Below are positions 1-6,806 of a DNA stretch of 13,576 bases, piece by piece. Location of the stretch: contig CANGUI010000021.1 in the NCBI GenBank assembly GCA_947457025.1, positions 1-13,576 of the forward strand. The letters are read 5' to 3'. This DNA comes from Flammeovirgaceae bacterium. Its GTDB lineage: Bacteria; Bacteroidota; Bacteroidia; Cytophagales; Cyclobacteriaceae. Each line of letters opens with the position of its first letter. The stretch's first letter is position 1. The notes beneath the pieces were generated by a model. The model was not told the DNA's origin and did no database searches. It was given only the letters and a program-made list of their open reading frames with translations. A program made the translations under genes and the position numbers.

Positions 1-279
1 AAAAATCCCGCTTCGATAGCCGATAAAGCGAAGCTGATCGAAGGCCTCAACTCACTACGGAAAATTGAATCCCTGAGGCTGGCCAAAATCGGAGAGCCGG
101 CTGCAACTGAAAAACGGGATGTGATCGACAGTTCCTACTCACTCTCGTGGCTGAATTTTTTTGATGACGTGAAAGGGCATGATGCATACCAGATCCACCC
201 CTTGCACGAAGCATTTGTTAAAAATTATTCTCACCTGTGGTCGAAAGTGGTGGTGTACGATGCACAGGAATTAGCCTGA
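1..279 (+). CDS. Dabb-family (stress-responsive A/B barrel) protein, 3' part
   Basis: Frame 1 is open from the first base to a TGA at 277-279, giving 92 residues with the start codon outside the window. The visible part carries the Dabb hallmarks: a helix with DKAKLIEGL, a central IGEPAAT segment, a strand SYSLSWLNFFDD, then AYQIHPLHEAF with the conserved His pair, and a final strand WSKVVVYDA. Family members are dimeric ferredoxin-like barrels of about 100 residues, so probably only some ten N-terminal residues are missing. The cellular role of bacterial Dabb proteins is mostly unknown. The next gene starts 4 bases after the stop, so the two are probably co-transcribed. The family call is from pattern recognition; no function is inferred. 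Confidence 0.82.
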   Translation, partial: KNPASIADKAKLIEGLNSLRKIESLRLAKIGEPAATEKRDVIDSSYSLSWLNFFDDVKGHDAYQIHPLHEAFVKNYSHLWSKVVVYDAQELA

Positions 280-283
280 TCCC

Positions 284-1192
284 ATGCACGAGCGTGCCAT
301 TTCTTTTCATCCGGCGGCGGGCGGCGATGCGCCCGTATTTTCGATCCTGATCCCATCGTGGAATAACCTCTCCTACCTCAAAACCTGTGTCGCGAGCATC
401 CGGAAAAACTCCCGCTACCGCCACGAGATCATCGTTCACCTGAATGAAGCGAACGATGGCTCGCGAGCCTGGGTGGAGGAGCAGGGCCTGCCCTACACCC
501 TTTCCGAGAACAACGTGGGCGTTTGCTACGGCTTCAATGCGGCGGCGAGCCTGGCGCGGGCCAATTACCTCGTACTATCGGATGATGACTATTACTATGC
601 ACCCGATTGGGATGTGCCGCTCCGGGAGGAGATCCAGAAACTGAATTCGATTTATTTCTGCCTGACCGGAACGATGATTGAGCACAGTGCCACGCAGTAC
701 CCGGAAAGCATCATCGCTCCATTCGACTTCGGCAAAACTGCGGCAACGTTTGACGAGGCGCGCTTCCTCAACGACTTTGCTGAGATACCGTTTTATGACT
801 GGACGGGCGGGAATTGGTATCCGTTGGTTTTACACCGGCACGTCTGGCAGCTGATTGGCGGCCTGAGTACGGAATTCACCCCGGGCATGGGGTCCGATCC
901 GGATATGATGATGAAGTTGTGGCATGCCGGTGTACGCTACTACAAAGGCGTCAGCGCCTCACGCGTTTATCATTTCGGATCGAAAACCACGGCGCGGGTA
1001 AAAAAGAACGACGGCAACAAACAATTCCTGTTGAAGTGGGGCCTCTCCAAATCCACATTCTTCCGCTACTTCCTTCGCTTAGGCCAAACTTTTGACGGTC
1101 CGACGGAAGAACCTGATAGGGCGGCGTTTCGGTCGAAACTGCTGCGCGACACGTGGAAGCGGCGGCTCTCGATTTTCAAAAAAGACGGGTGA
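284..1192 (+). CDS. Glycosyltransferase family 2 protein (GT-A fold)
   Basis: A 302-residue protein with a GT-A layout. The N-terminal strand FSILIPSWNN (19-28) is the usual GT2 nucleotide-binding start, and NVGVCYGFNAA (77-87) follows. SDDDYYY (99-105) carries the DxD-type metal/nucleotide-sugar site. SDPDMMMKLWHAG (204-216) sits where the catalytic acid and acceptor loop are expected. No membrane segment is evident, so it is probably cytosolic or peripheral. It likely transfers a sugar from a nucleotide donor to a glycan or lipid acceptor; neither donor nor acceptor can be read from the sequence. The ATG at 284 is 4 bases after the preceding Dabb stop. The gene ends tail to tail with a sugar aminotransferase, so surface polysaccharide synthesis is a fair guess but not shown. 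The family call is firm, the pathway is not. Confidence 0.88.
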   Translation: MHERAISFHPAAGGDAPVFSILIPSWNNLSYLKTCVASIRKNSRYRHEIIVHLNEANDGSRAWVEEQGLPYTLSENNVGVCYGFNAAASLARANYLVLSDDDYYYAPDWDVPLREEIQKLNSIYFCLTGTMIEHSATQYPESIIAPFDFGKTAATFDEARFLNDFAEIPFYDWTGGNWYPLVLHRHVWQLIGGLSTEFTPGMGSDPDMMMKLWHAGVRYYKGVSASRVYHFGSKTTARVKKNDGNKQFLLKWGLSKSTFFRYFLRLGQTFDGPTEEPDRAAFRSKLLRDTWKRRLSIFKKDG

Positions 1193-2353
1193 TCACCACC
1201 CTCTGCGGATCACTGAACCGATGTATTCCACATCGGCCACTGACATGTGCAGGTGAAGAGGTAGTACGATGTAACGGTCTTCTACGGCATCCATGTTTGG
1301 CAAGTCATCTCTGCGGCCACCCAACACCGAATAGCGGTCGTTGCGGTAGTGCACCTGGCCGGATTCAATTTTATTCGCCCGCAGGTACTGCATAAACGCC
1401 TCGCGTTTTTCAACGATAGCCGTACACAGCCATGCGGCATGAGTACGATCGGTGTGCCCGGCACCGATTAAATGCAAGCCCGAAACACCGTGCAATTCTT
1501 TTTTATATGCGTTAAACAGCCGCTGCCGGTGCGCCAGCGTCTGATCGAATTCCCGCAGCGCCGCCAGGCCGAGAGCAGCTGCAATATCCGTCATCTGATA
1601 TTTGTAGCCCACTTCCCAGATATCGTTTTCCCAGGTTCCTTTCTGCTTGTTGGAGCGGTCGATGCCGAACCAGCGGATGCGCTCCGCTTTCGGTGCGAGA
1701 GCACGATCGCGCACAACCAACATACCCCCATCACCGGTGGTGATGTGTTTGATGGCCTGAAACGAAAACATGGTGAAGTCCGACAGTGACCCTACCGGTT
1801 TGCCACGGTATGTTGCGCCCAGAGCATGGGCAGCATCCTCGATGACCGGAATGTTGTGGGCAGCAGCAATGGCATGCAATTCGTCCATATCGCACGGCAG
1901 GCCGCCATAGTGTACGCACACAATGGCCTTGGTTTTCTCATTCACCAACTGGCGCACATGTGGAATGCTGATATTGAGCGTGGCAGGGTCTACATCTGCG
2001 AAACGAAAGGTGACCCCCATGTAGAGGAAGGGAATGGTGGTAGCGGTACAGGTGAACACCGGGGTGATGACTTCATCACCCGGTTGCAGACCTGAGAGGA
2101 TATAGGCAAGGTGCAGGGCATCCGTACCGGAGCCCACGGCCAGTGAACGTCCGACGCCGCCAAAGCGAATGTTGAATTCCTGTTCGAATTGCGCCACGCG
2201 GGGGCCCTGCCCGATCCAGCGCGAATGCAACACGCTGGTGACCTCGGCCACTGCCTCTTTGGGAATGTGTGGGTAAAAAAGTACAATACCTTCGCGTTCA
2301 TCCATTACCGGGAGATCATTAACAGGCTTTTCTTTGGGTTCCTTCTGGGTCAT
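1193..2353 (-). CDS. DegT/DnrJ/EryC1/StrS-family PLP-dependent sugar aminotransferase
   Basis: From the ATG at 2353 the protein has 386 residues, the normal length for this family of nucleotide-keto-sugar aminotransferases. Visible marks are SRWIGQGPRV (44-53), the cofactor phosphate loop VGSGTDALHLA (73-83), IEDAAHALGA (171-180) with the Asp that pairs with the PLP pyridine nitrogen, and FSFQAIKHITTGDGG (196-210), in which K202 is the expected Schiff-base lysine. Members amino-transfer to 3- or 4-keto sugars for O-antigen, capsule or glycoprotein sugars; the substrate cannot be told here. An in-frame ATG at 2419 would add a hydrophobic, cysteine-containing stretch unlike the family and would run through a candidate promoter. 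The downstream ATG at 2305 (MDEREGIVLFYPHIP) is a possible alternative start. The stop abuts the glycosyltransferase stop on the other strand. Confidence 0.9.
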   Translation of the reverse strand: MTQKEPKEKPVNDLPVMDEREGIVLFYPHIPKEAVAEVTSVLHSRWIGQGPRVAQFEQEFNIRFGGVGRSLAVGSGTDALHLAYILSGLQPGDEVITPVFTCTATTIPFLYMGVTFRFADVDPATLNISIPHVRQLVNEKTKAIVCVHYGGLPCDMDELHAIAAAHNIPVIEDAAHALGATYRGKPVGSLSDFTMFSFQAIKHITTGDGGMLVVRDRALAPKAERIRWFGIDRSNKQKGTWENDIWEVGYKYQMTDIAAALGLAALREFDQTLAHRQRLFNAYKKELHGVSGLHLIGAGHTDRTHAAWLCTAIVEKREAFMQYLRANKIESGQVHYRNDRYSVLGGRRDDLPNMDAVEDRYIVLPLHLHMSVADVEYIGSVIRRGW

Positions 2354-2360
2354 ACCGCGG

Positions 2361-2392
2361 CAAGATAGCGGGAATCCGCAAAAAAAAAGCAA
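2361..2392 (-). promoter_or_regulatory. Candidate promoter of the aminotransferase gene
   Basis: On the minus strand a TATCTTG (2361-2367) lies 7 bases before the chosen ATG, with a TTG (2390-2392) 22 bases further upstream. This resembles the Bacteroidota pattern of a TTG-type -33 box and a TAnnTTTG -7 box, but the -7 box is one base short of consensus. The same heptamer occurs before the Rrf2 gene. It is weak evidence, mainly useful as support for the 2353 start. Confidence 0.3.
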
Positions 2393-2455
2393 CAGAGAAG
2401 CAGCACGAAATGAGACCAATCCGGGTGCAGACCAGGCGCGACGGTCGAGACGCTC

Positions 2456-2875
2456 TTAGACTTTCGGGAGGGCGAGCGCTGCCAGCGTCTGGGCACCGAG
2501 AACAGCGAGCGTCTGGTCGCGCACCTGAGCGAAGGCCGCGCGAATGCCGCAGGTTTTCTCATCCAGGCACTCCTCGCAGGGCTCATAGTAATTCAGCGAC
2601 ACACACGGCAGCATGGCAATGGCACCGTCCATGAGGCGGATAATCTCAATGAGGTTCACGTCATTCGGGTTTTTGGAAAGATAGTATCCTCCGCCTTTGC
2701 CCTTCTTGCTGCGCAAGATGCGGGCGTTGCGCAGCTCCAGCAGAATCGCCTCCAGAAATTTCTTGGGGATGCGTCGCTGGTCGGCAATTTCCTGTATTTG
2801 CACCGGACCCTGCTGGTAGCGTTCGGTGAGATACACCAACGCGTGGATTGCATATTTGCACTTTTTCGACAACAT
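2456..2875 (-). CDS. Rrf2-family transcriptional regulator with a four-cysteine cluster
   Basis: 139 residues, typical length for Rrf2 regulators, which are dimeric winged-helix proteins. The helix-turn-helix region opens with LSKKCKYAIHALVYL (2-16). The recognition part is IQEIADQRRIPKKFLEAIL (27-45), and the wing is SKKGKGGGYYLSK (56-68), the family signature. The effector region has C91, C100, C103 and C109 (spacing Cx8Cx2Cx5C), so an Fe-S cluster or a redox/metal switch is plausible. IscR and NsrR usually use three cysteines spaced about 5 to 7 residues apart, so this arrangement differs. Target genes are unknown; Rrf2 proteins commonly control Fe-S biogenesis, cysteine metabolism or nitrosative stress genes. 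The gene is divergent from the tRNA and 102 bases upstream of the aminotransferase. The ATG at 2875 gives a canonical N-terminus. Confidence 0.93.
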   Translation of the reverse strand: MLSKKCKYAIHALVYLTERYQQGPVQIQEIADQRRIPKKFLEAILLELRNARILRSKKGKGGGYYLSKNPNDVNLIEIIRLMDGAIAMLPCVSLNYYEPCEECLDEKTCGIRAAFAQVRDQTLAVLGAQTLAALALPKV

Positions 2876-2885
2876 AACGCGGTTT

Positions 2886-2892
2886 CAAGATA
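2886..2892 (-). promoter_or_regulatory. Candidate -7 box of the Rrf2 gene
   Basis: TATCTTG on the minus strand, 10 bases before the Rrf2 ATG. The same heptamer stands before the aminotransferase gene. No TTG is found at the usual 17-23 base distance upstream. A weak GATA-N7-TATC inverted repeat (2889-2903) overlaps it and could be an autoregulatory operator, but four-base arms occur by chance often. Confidence 0.2.
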
Positions 2893-2942
2893 TGGTATTT
2901 ATCCCTAATTTCGGCACTTCTTACGCAACACGCGTGCATTTG

Positions 2943-3014
<72 letters not shown>

Positions 3015-3171
3015 CTTTTTACCGGTGGCCGGTTGTTCAACTTTTAGCTGCCCAAGGGTTACAATCAATCAACAAGCCACGATTTATGCCGGAATTTGCA
3101 ACCTGCCAGTCATTGGCGCGTATACCAACGCTTAAGAGATTCCCAACGTTAGCTAACTGTCGTTACTTGTC

Positions 3172-4083
3172 GTGAATAACCACGCCTCTTTTGCCGGGCT
3201 GCTTCCCCGTACCATTCTGGTGCTGACGGGCGTGTTGGCCCTACCTGTTGCGTGGGGACAGGTAAAAAAGCAATTCTCCGTGGAGCCGGTAGAAAAATGT
3301 GAACAGATAAAACTTGACCTGCGGGCAAAGTCGGGAAATTGTTTCATCCGCCCGTCGCAGAACCGCGAAATTCTGATGGTTTACAGCAATCAGGATCTGG
3401 AGGAGTATGGCCACTCGTTTTCAAACGAAGTGTCGGGCAATGTTTGCCGGGTGCAACTCTCACTGGATCAAGAAGGAAGGGAAGGGTTGAGCCGGCAGAT
3501 CACCTCACAGATGTTTGGCCACGAAAACCGCTCGCCTGAAAAGATATGGAAGATTTACTTGTCTGAGTTGAAACCTTACGACCTTGAATTAGCGTATGGG
3601 GTGGGGCGTGCGGACGTGGACCTTTCGGGTTTGTCCGTCAACAAATTGAAGATCAATACCGGCAGCGCAGACGTGCGGGTGGGCTTTTCTACGGGCATGG
3701 CGAACCGGGTGGCGATGGATACCTTTTTTGTAAAAGTGGATGTCGGGTCGGTGGATGTGCGTCAGGTGAATTTATGCCGTTCGAAGGTGATGGTGGCCGA
3801 CGTTGGCTTCGGTAATCTGGAACTGGATTTCTCGCAGGGGCCTGTGGTGGCCAATCGTGTATTTGGCAGCGTGGGTGCGGGCAACCTGGATATTACGCTG
3901 CCGGGGGCCGATGTGGCGGTGATGGTGCGCATTAAGGACTCGTGGCTCTGTTCGGTGAGGCTCTCGAAAACGCTGCAGCCTGTTGGAGAGAACATGTATG
4001 CCAACGAAGCCTATACGAAGAACGGCAAGGATGCCCTGATTTTTGATCTGGACGTGTCGCTCGGGAACATCCGTTTCCGGTGA
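3172..4083 (+). CDS. Exported protein of repeated beta rungs (toastrack/DUF4097-like)
   Basis: 303 residues from a GTG at 3172; no in-frame ATG gives a better N-terminus. Residues 12-30 (arginine, then a hydrophobic run ending AWGQ) look like a Sec signal peptide, probably cut near residue 29. From about 144 to the end the protein repeats short strands with a glycine turn and an Asp/Asn-hydrophobic pair: VGRADVDL, NTGSADVRV, VGSVDVRQ, VGFGNLEL, VGAGNLDI, SLGNIRF. This is the look of toastrack or DUF4097-type beta-solenoid domains, known from putative adhesins and from LiaF-like proteins. Cysteines at 43, 57, 92, 202 and 260 could form disulfides in the periplasm. No catalytic motif was seen and the function is unknown. 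It stands alone between the tRNA and a GC-rich intergenic element. Confidence 0.72.
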   Translation: MNNHASFAGLLPRTILVLTGVLALPVAWGQVKKQFSVEPVEKCEQIKLDLRAKSGNCFIRPSQNREILMVYSNQDLEEYGHSFSNEVSGNVCRVQLSLDQEGREGLSRQITSQMFGHENRSPEKIWKIYLSELKPYDLELAYGVGRADVDLSGLSVNKLKINTGSADVRVGFSTGMANRVAMDTFFVKVDVGSVDVRQVNLCRSKVMVADVGFGNLELDFSQGPVVANRVFGSVGAGNLDITLPGADVAVMVRIKDSWLCSVRLSKTLQPVGENMYANEAYTKNGKDALIFDLDVSLGNIRFR

Positions 4084-4128
4084 TGACCACAACGTTGCGG
4101 GTACCACGCGCGTGAGGGGTGGTAAGGG

Positions 4129-4215
4129 CCCCGCGCCAGCGGGGGTGCGCAGCACCGGAGCGAAGCGGAGCCCTGAACAACCCGACCCCGCCGCGAGGCG
4201 GGGGCACGCCCTGAA
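4129..4215. repeat. GC-rich structured intergenic element with three hairpins
   Basis: The 245 bases between the exported protein and the ABC gene have no convincing coding frame but hold a compact GC-rich block. Three perfect hairpins follow one another: CCCCGC-GCCA-GCGGGG (4129-4144), GGTGC-GCA-GCACC (4144-4156), and CCCCGCC-GCGA-GGCGGGG (4186-4203, a GNRA-type loop). An 8-base direct repeat GCCCTGAA lies at 4170-4177 and 4208-4215. No T-run follows, so it is not a classic terminator. It could be one copy of a dispersed REP-like repeat or a structured RNA. No second copy occurs in this window. Confidence 0.5.
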
Positions 4216-4328
4216 TATTTATTCCTGCCGAAAACAAAATCGCCTGACCGGCTTTTATGTTCATTATACTCCGTTCTGTAATTTTTCGGATTATTGCGGT
4301 ACTAACAGAATCATCAAACCCTAAAGAC

Positions 4329-5273
4329 GTGGATGCACTTATAGCAAAAGAGGTGACGAAGCGGTACACAGGCCACCTGGCCCTGGACCGCGTGAGCATC
4401 ACCATTCCCGAAAAAACAATTTATGGCCTGCTGGGGCCTAACGGTGCCGGTAAAACAACGTTGATCCGCATTATCAACCAGATCATCAACCGCGACAGCG
4501 GTGATATTACAGTTTTTGGCGAGCCCCTGAACGCTCGGCACGTAGAGCAGATTGGTTACCTGCCGGAAGAACGCGGCCTCTACAAGAAACTGGAAGTTGG
4601 CGAGCAGTTGTTGTACCTGGCCCAGTTAAAAGGACTCAGCCGCGCCGAAGCCATGAAGCGCATCAAAGTGTGGCTGGAGAAGTTTGAAATAAAAGACTGG
4701 TGGAAAAAGAAAGTGGAAGACCTTTCGAAGGGGATGGCCCAGAAAATACAATTCATCTCCACGGTGCTGCACGAACCACGGCTGATCATCCTGGATGAAC
4801 CGTTCTCGGGTTTCGACCCGGTAAACGCACAGCTCATTACCGAGCAGATTCTGGAGTTGAAAGAAAAAGGCTGCACGATTATTTTTTCTACGCACCGCAT
4901 GGAAACCGTTGAGTCGCTGTGCGACCACATTGCGCTGATCAACAAATCGAAGAAGATTCTGGAAGGCCCGAAGAAGCAGGTGAAAGATCAGTTCCGTTCG
5001 AACACCTTTGTGGTGGAGCACCGGGGCAACCATTTCCACCTGCCGGCCGAGCGCTACGAGCTGATCCGCCAGAAACCGGTGGGTGAAGATTTGTACGAAA
5101 CGGTGATCCGCGCGGGTGAAGGCATTAAAGGCAACCAGGTGATCCGCGAATTGATTGACCTGACCGAAGTGCAGAGCTTCCAGGAAAAGCTGCCCACCAT
5201 GGCAGACATTTTTATCAGCCTGGTAAAGGCTGAGGGCGATGAGGCCCTGCGCAAACATTTACTTGAATCTTAA
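4329..5273 (+). CDS. ABC transporter ATP-binding protein, NatA-type exporter
   Basis: From the GTG at 4329 the protein has 314 residues. Walker A is GPNGAGKT (36-43), signature LSKGM (132-136), Walker B LIILDE (152-157), and switch His189 is in STHR. The usual Q-loop glutamine is replaced in GYLPEERGLY (76-85), a variant common in NatA-like subunits. The C-terminal part from about residue 222 (FRSNTFVVEH onward) matches the DUF4162 extension of that subfamily. With the following permease it should form an ATP-driven exporter in the inner membrane; the substrate is unknown, and NatAB itself exports sodium. An upstream ATG at 4257 would add a 24-residue hydrophobic lead that does not fit the family, so the GTG giving VDALIAKEVTKRY was chosen. 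The permease starts 11 bases downstream. Confidence 0.9.
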   Translation: MDALIAKEVTKRYTGHLALDRVSITIPEKTIYGLLGPNGAGKTTLIRIINQIINRDSGDITVFGEPLNARHVEQIGYLPEERGLYKKLEVGEQLLYLAQLKGLSRAEAMKRIKVWLEKFEIKDWWKKKVEDLSKGMAQKIQFISTVLHEPRLIILDEPFSGFDPVNAQLITEQILELKEKGCTIIFSTHRMETVESLCDHIALINKSKKILEGPKKQVKDQFRSNTFVVEHRGNHFHLPAERYELIRQKPVGEDLYETVIRAGEGIKGNQVIRELIDLTEVQSFQEKLPTMADIFISLVKAEGDEALRKHLLES

Positions 5274-5284
5274 CCTGCCACCCG

Positions 5285-6613
5285 ATGAACAAGGTTTTAC
5301 TCATTATTCAGCGCGAGTTTCTGAACCGCGTACAAAAAAAATCCTTTTTGCTGACTACCATTTTGGTGCCGCTGATTTTTCCCGCCATCATGGGCGTGGT
5401 CTTTTATGTGATGCTGAAAGATGCCGAATCGGCCCAGGCCAAGGCGGTGATGGTGGTGGATGAAAGCGGCAAGTTTCGCTTTGAAAACTCGCGGAAATTT
5501 ACATTCGCTCCCGTTGACCTAACCATCGAGCAGGCGAAGAAAGCGTATCAGGAGCCCGACAACTTCGCGCTGCTGCATGTGCCGGCTTTTGAACTGGACA
5601 AGCCCGAAGGGTTTACGATCTACCTGAAAGAAAACCCGAGCATTGAAAAGCTGAGCGAACTGGAAAATGTGCTGGAGAAGCAAATCCGCGACATGAAGCT
5701 CCGGGCATTTAATATCGATGAAGAAACACTGAAGAAACTGGAGAGTTCCGTATCGTTAAAAACGATAAATCTCAGCGAGACCGGCGAGGAAAAGGCAAGC
5801 AACGTGGGCGTTCTCAATGCTGCGGGCTTTCTGCTGGGTATTCTGATCTACATGTTCGTACTCATTTACGGCATTCAGATCATGCAGGGCGTAATTGACG
5901 AAAAAACCTCGAAGATCGTAGAAGTGATTGTGAGTTCTGTGCGACCGTTTCAGCTGATGCTGGGCAAAATCATCGGCATAGCCTCGGTAGGATTACTGCA
6001 GTTTCTGATCTGGATTGTGCTGATCTCCGTGCTGTCTACGGCTGTGATGGGCTATTTCGGCGAGAAAATGCCGCAGCAGCAAATCGCGGAACAAATGGCC
6101 GGCCAGTTGGGAGGCGAGGAAGCCAAGCAGGTGGTCGAGAATCAGAACAACGAGGTGATGGAGGTATTTTCAGAAATTGGCCAGATTCCGTTCGCCAAAA
6201 TCGCTTTTGTCTTTGTGTTCTTCTTCCTGGGCGGTTATTTGTTGTATGGTGCGCTGTTTGCCGCGGTGGGGTCAGCGGTTGACTCAATCCAGGAATCGCA
6301 GCAGTTTCAGTTTCCGATCACGCTGCCGCTGTTGGTGGCCTACCTGGGTTTGTTCCTCTTTATCCTGCGCGACCCGCACGGGCCGGTGAGTTTCTGGCTT
6401 TCGATCATTCCGTTTACTTCGCCAGTAGCCATGGTTGGCCGCATTGCCTTTGGTGTGCCCGACTGGCACTTGGTGCTTTCTATGGCGCTGCTGGTGATTG
6501 GATTTCTGTTCACCACCTGGATTGCCGCCCGCATTTACCGGGTGGGTATTTTGATGACGGGCACCAAAGTGAATTACAAAGTGCTGGCCAAGTGGTTTAT
6601 GATGAAAAACTGA
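5285..6613 (+). CDS. ABC-2 type permease, NatB-like exporter subunit
   Basis: 442 residues. The order is a short cytosolic N-terminus with REFLNRVQKKSF, a first membrane helix (about 22-44), an external domain of some 130 residues, then a block of about six helices (near 179-201, 223-256, 303-330, 343-361, 372-388 and 396-418). The loop DEKTSKIVEVIVSSVRP (205-221) is the conserved cytosolic coupling segment of NatB/ABC2_membrane_3 permeases. A charged Gln/Glu-rich loop (about 259-300) interrupts the helix block. It pairs with the ATPase 11 bases upstream, and both genes are closed by the terminator at 6638-6665. Substrate is unknown: family members export sodium, drugs or peptides. Confidence 0.9.
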   Translation: MNKVLLIIQREFLNRVQKKSFLLTTILVPLIFPAIMGVVFYVMLKDAESAQAKAVMVVDESGKFRFENSRKFTFAPVDLTIEQAKKAYQEPDNFALLHVPAFELDKPEGFTIYLKENPSIEKLSELENVLEKQIRDMKLRAFNIDEETLKKLESSVSLKTINLSETGEEKASNVGVLNAAGFLLGILIYMFVLIYGIQIMQGVIDEKTSKIVEVIVSSVRPFQLMLGKIIGIASVGLLQFLIWIVLISVLSTAVMGYFGEKMPQQQIAEQMAGQLGGEEAKQVVENQNNEVMEVFSEIGQIPFAKIAFVFVFFFLGGYLLYGALFAAVGSAVDSIQESQQFQFPITLPLLVAYLGLFLFILRDPHGPVSFWLSIIPFTSPVAMVGRIAFGVPDWHLVLSMALLVIGFLFTTWIAARIYRVGILMTGTKVNYKVLAKWFMMKN

Positions 6614-6637
6614 TTGCAGTACGCGATGGAATCTGGA

Positions 6638-6665
6638 AGACCCGTGCATGCACGGGTCTTTTTTT
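6638..6665 (+). terminator. Rho-independent terminator of the ABC exporter operon
   Basis: A perfect 9-bp stem, AGACCCGTG (6638-6646) with CACGGGTCT (6651-6659) around loop CATG, runs straight into seven T (6659-6665). It begins 24 bases after the permease stop. Confidence 0.92.
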
Positions 6666-6719
6666 GCTGATACCGATGGCGCCGGTAGGGCATTTTACAG
6701 AAAAAATCGAAGGTGTGGC

Positions 6720-6744
6720 CACCATCCGGGCGGATGGTGTTTTT
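6720..6744 (+). terminator. Second terminator-like hairpin, upstream of the sensor kinase
   Basis: A perfect 8-bp stem, CACCATCC (6720-6727) with GGATGGTG (6732-6739) around loop GGGC, is followed by five T (6740-6744). It lies 55 bases after the first terminator and 62 bases before the kinase start. It may be a backup terminator, the end of a short transcript, or a leader attenuator. A short competing pairing, GGTG (6712-6715) with CACC (6720-6723), is possible but weak. Confidence 0.6.
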
Positions 6745-6806
6745 CTCGCGTGAGTTCCCGATCATTGTAGTGAGATTGCTGCATGGCTACGCGTATCCTT
6801 CCCGGC

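Noticed and set aside
2354..2419. N-terminal extension of the aminotransferase with a lipoprotein-like lead (LLLFFCGFPLSC)
   Set aside because: The family is cytosolic, the lead comes from an A/T run in the promoter region, and the ATG at 2353 gives a normal length.
3148..3157. Ten-base palindrome GTTAGCTAAC before the exported protein
   Set aside because: Short and AT-balanced, with no second copy; chance is a sufficient explanation, though it could be an operator.
4626..5258. 210-residue minus-strand frame opposite the ABC ATPase
   Set aside because: Antisense shadow of a gene with all the ABC motifs.
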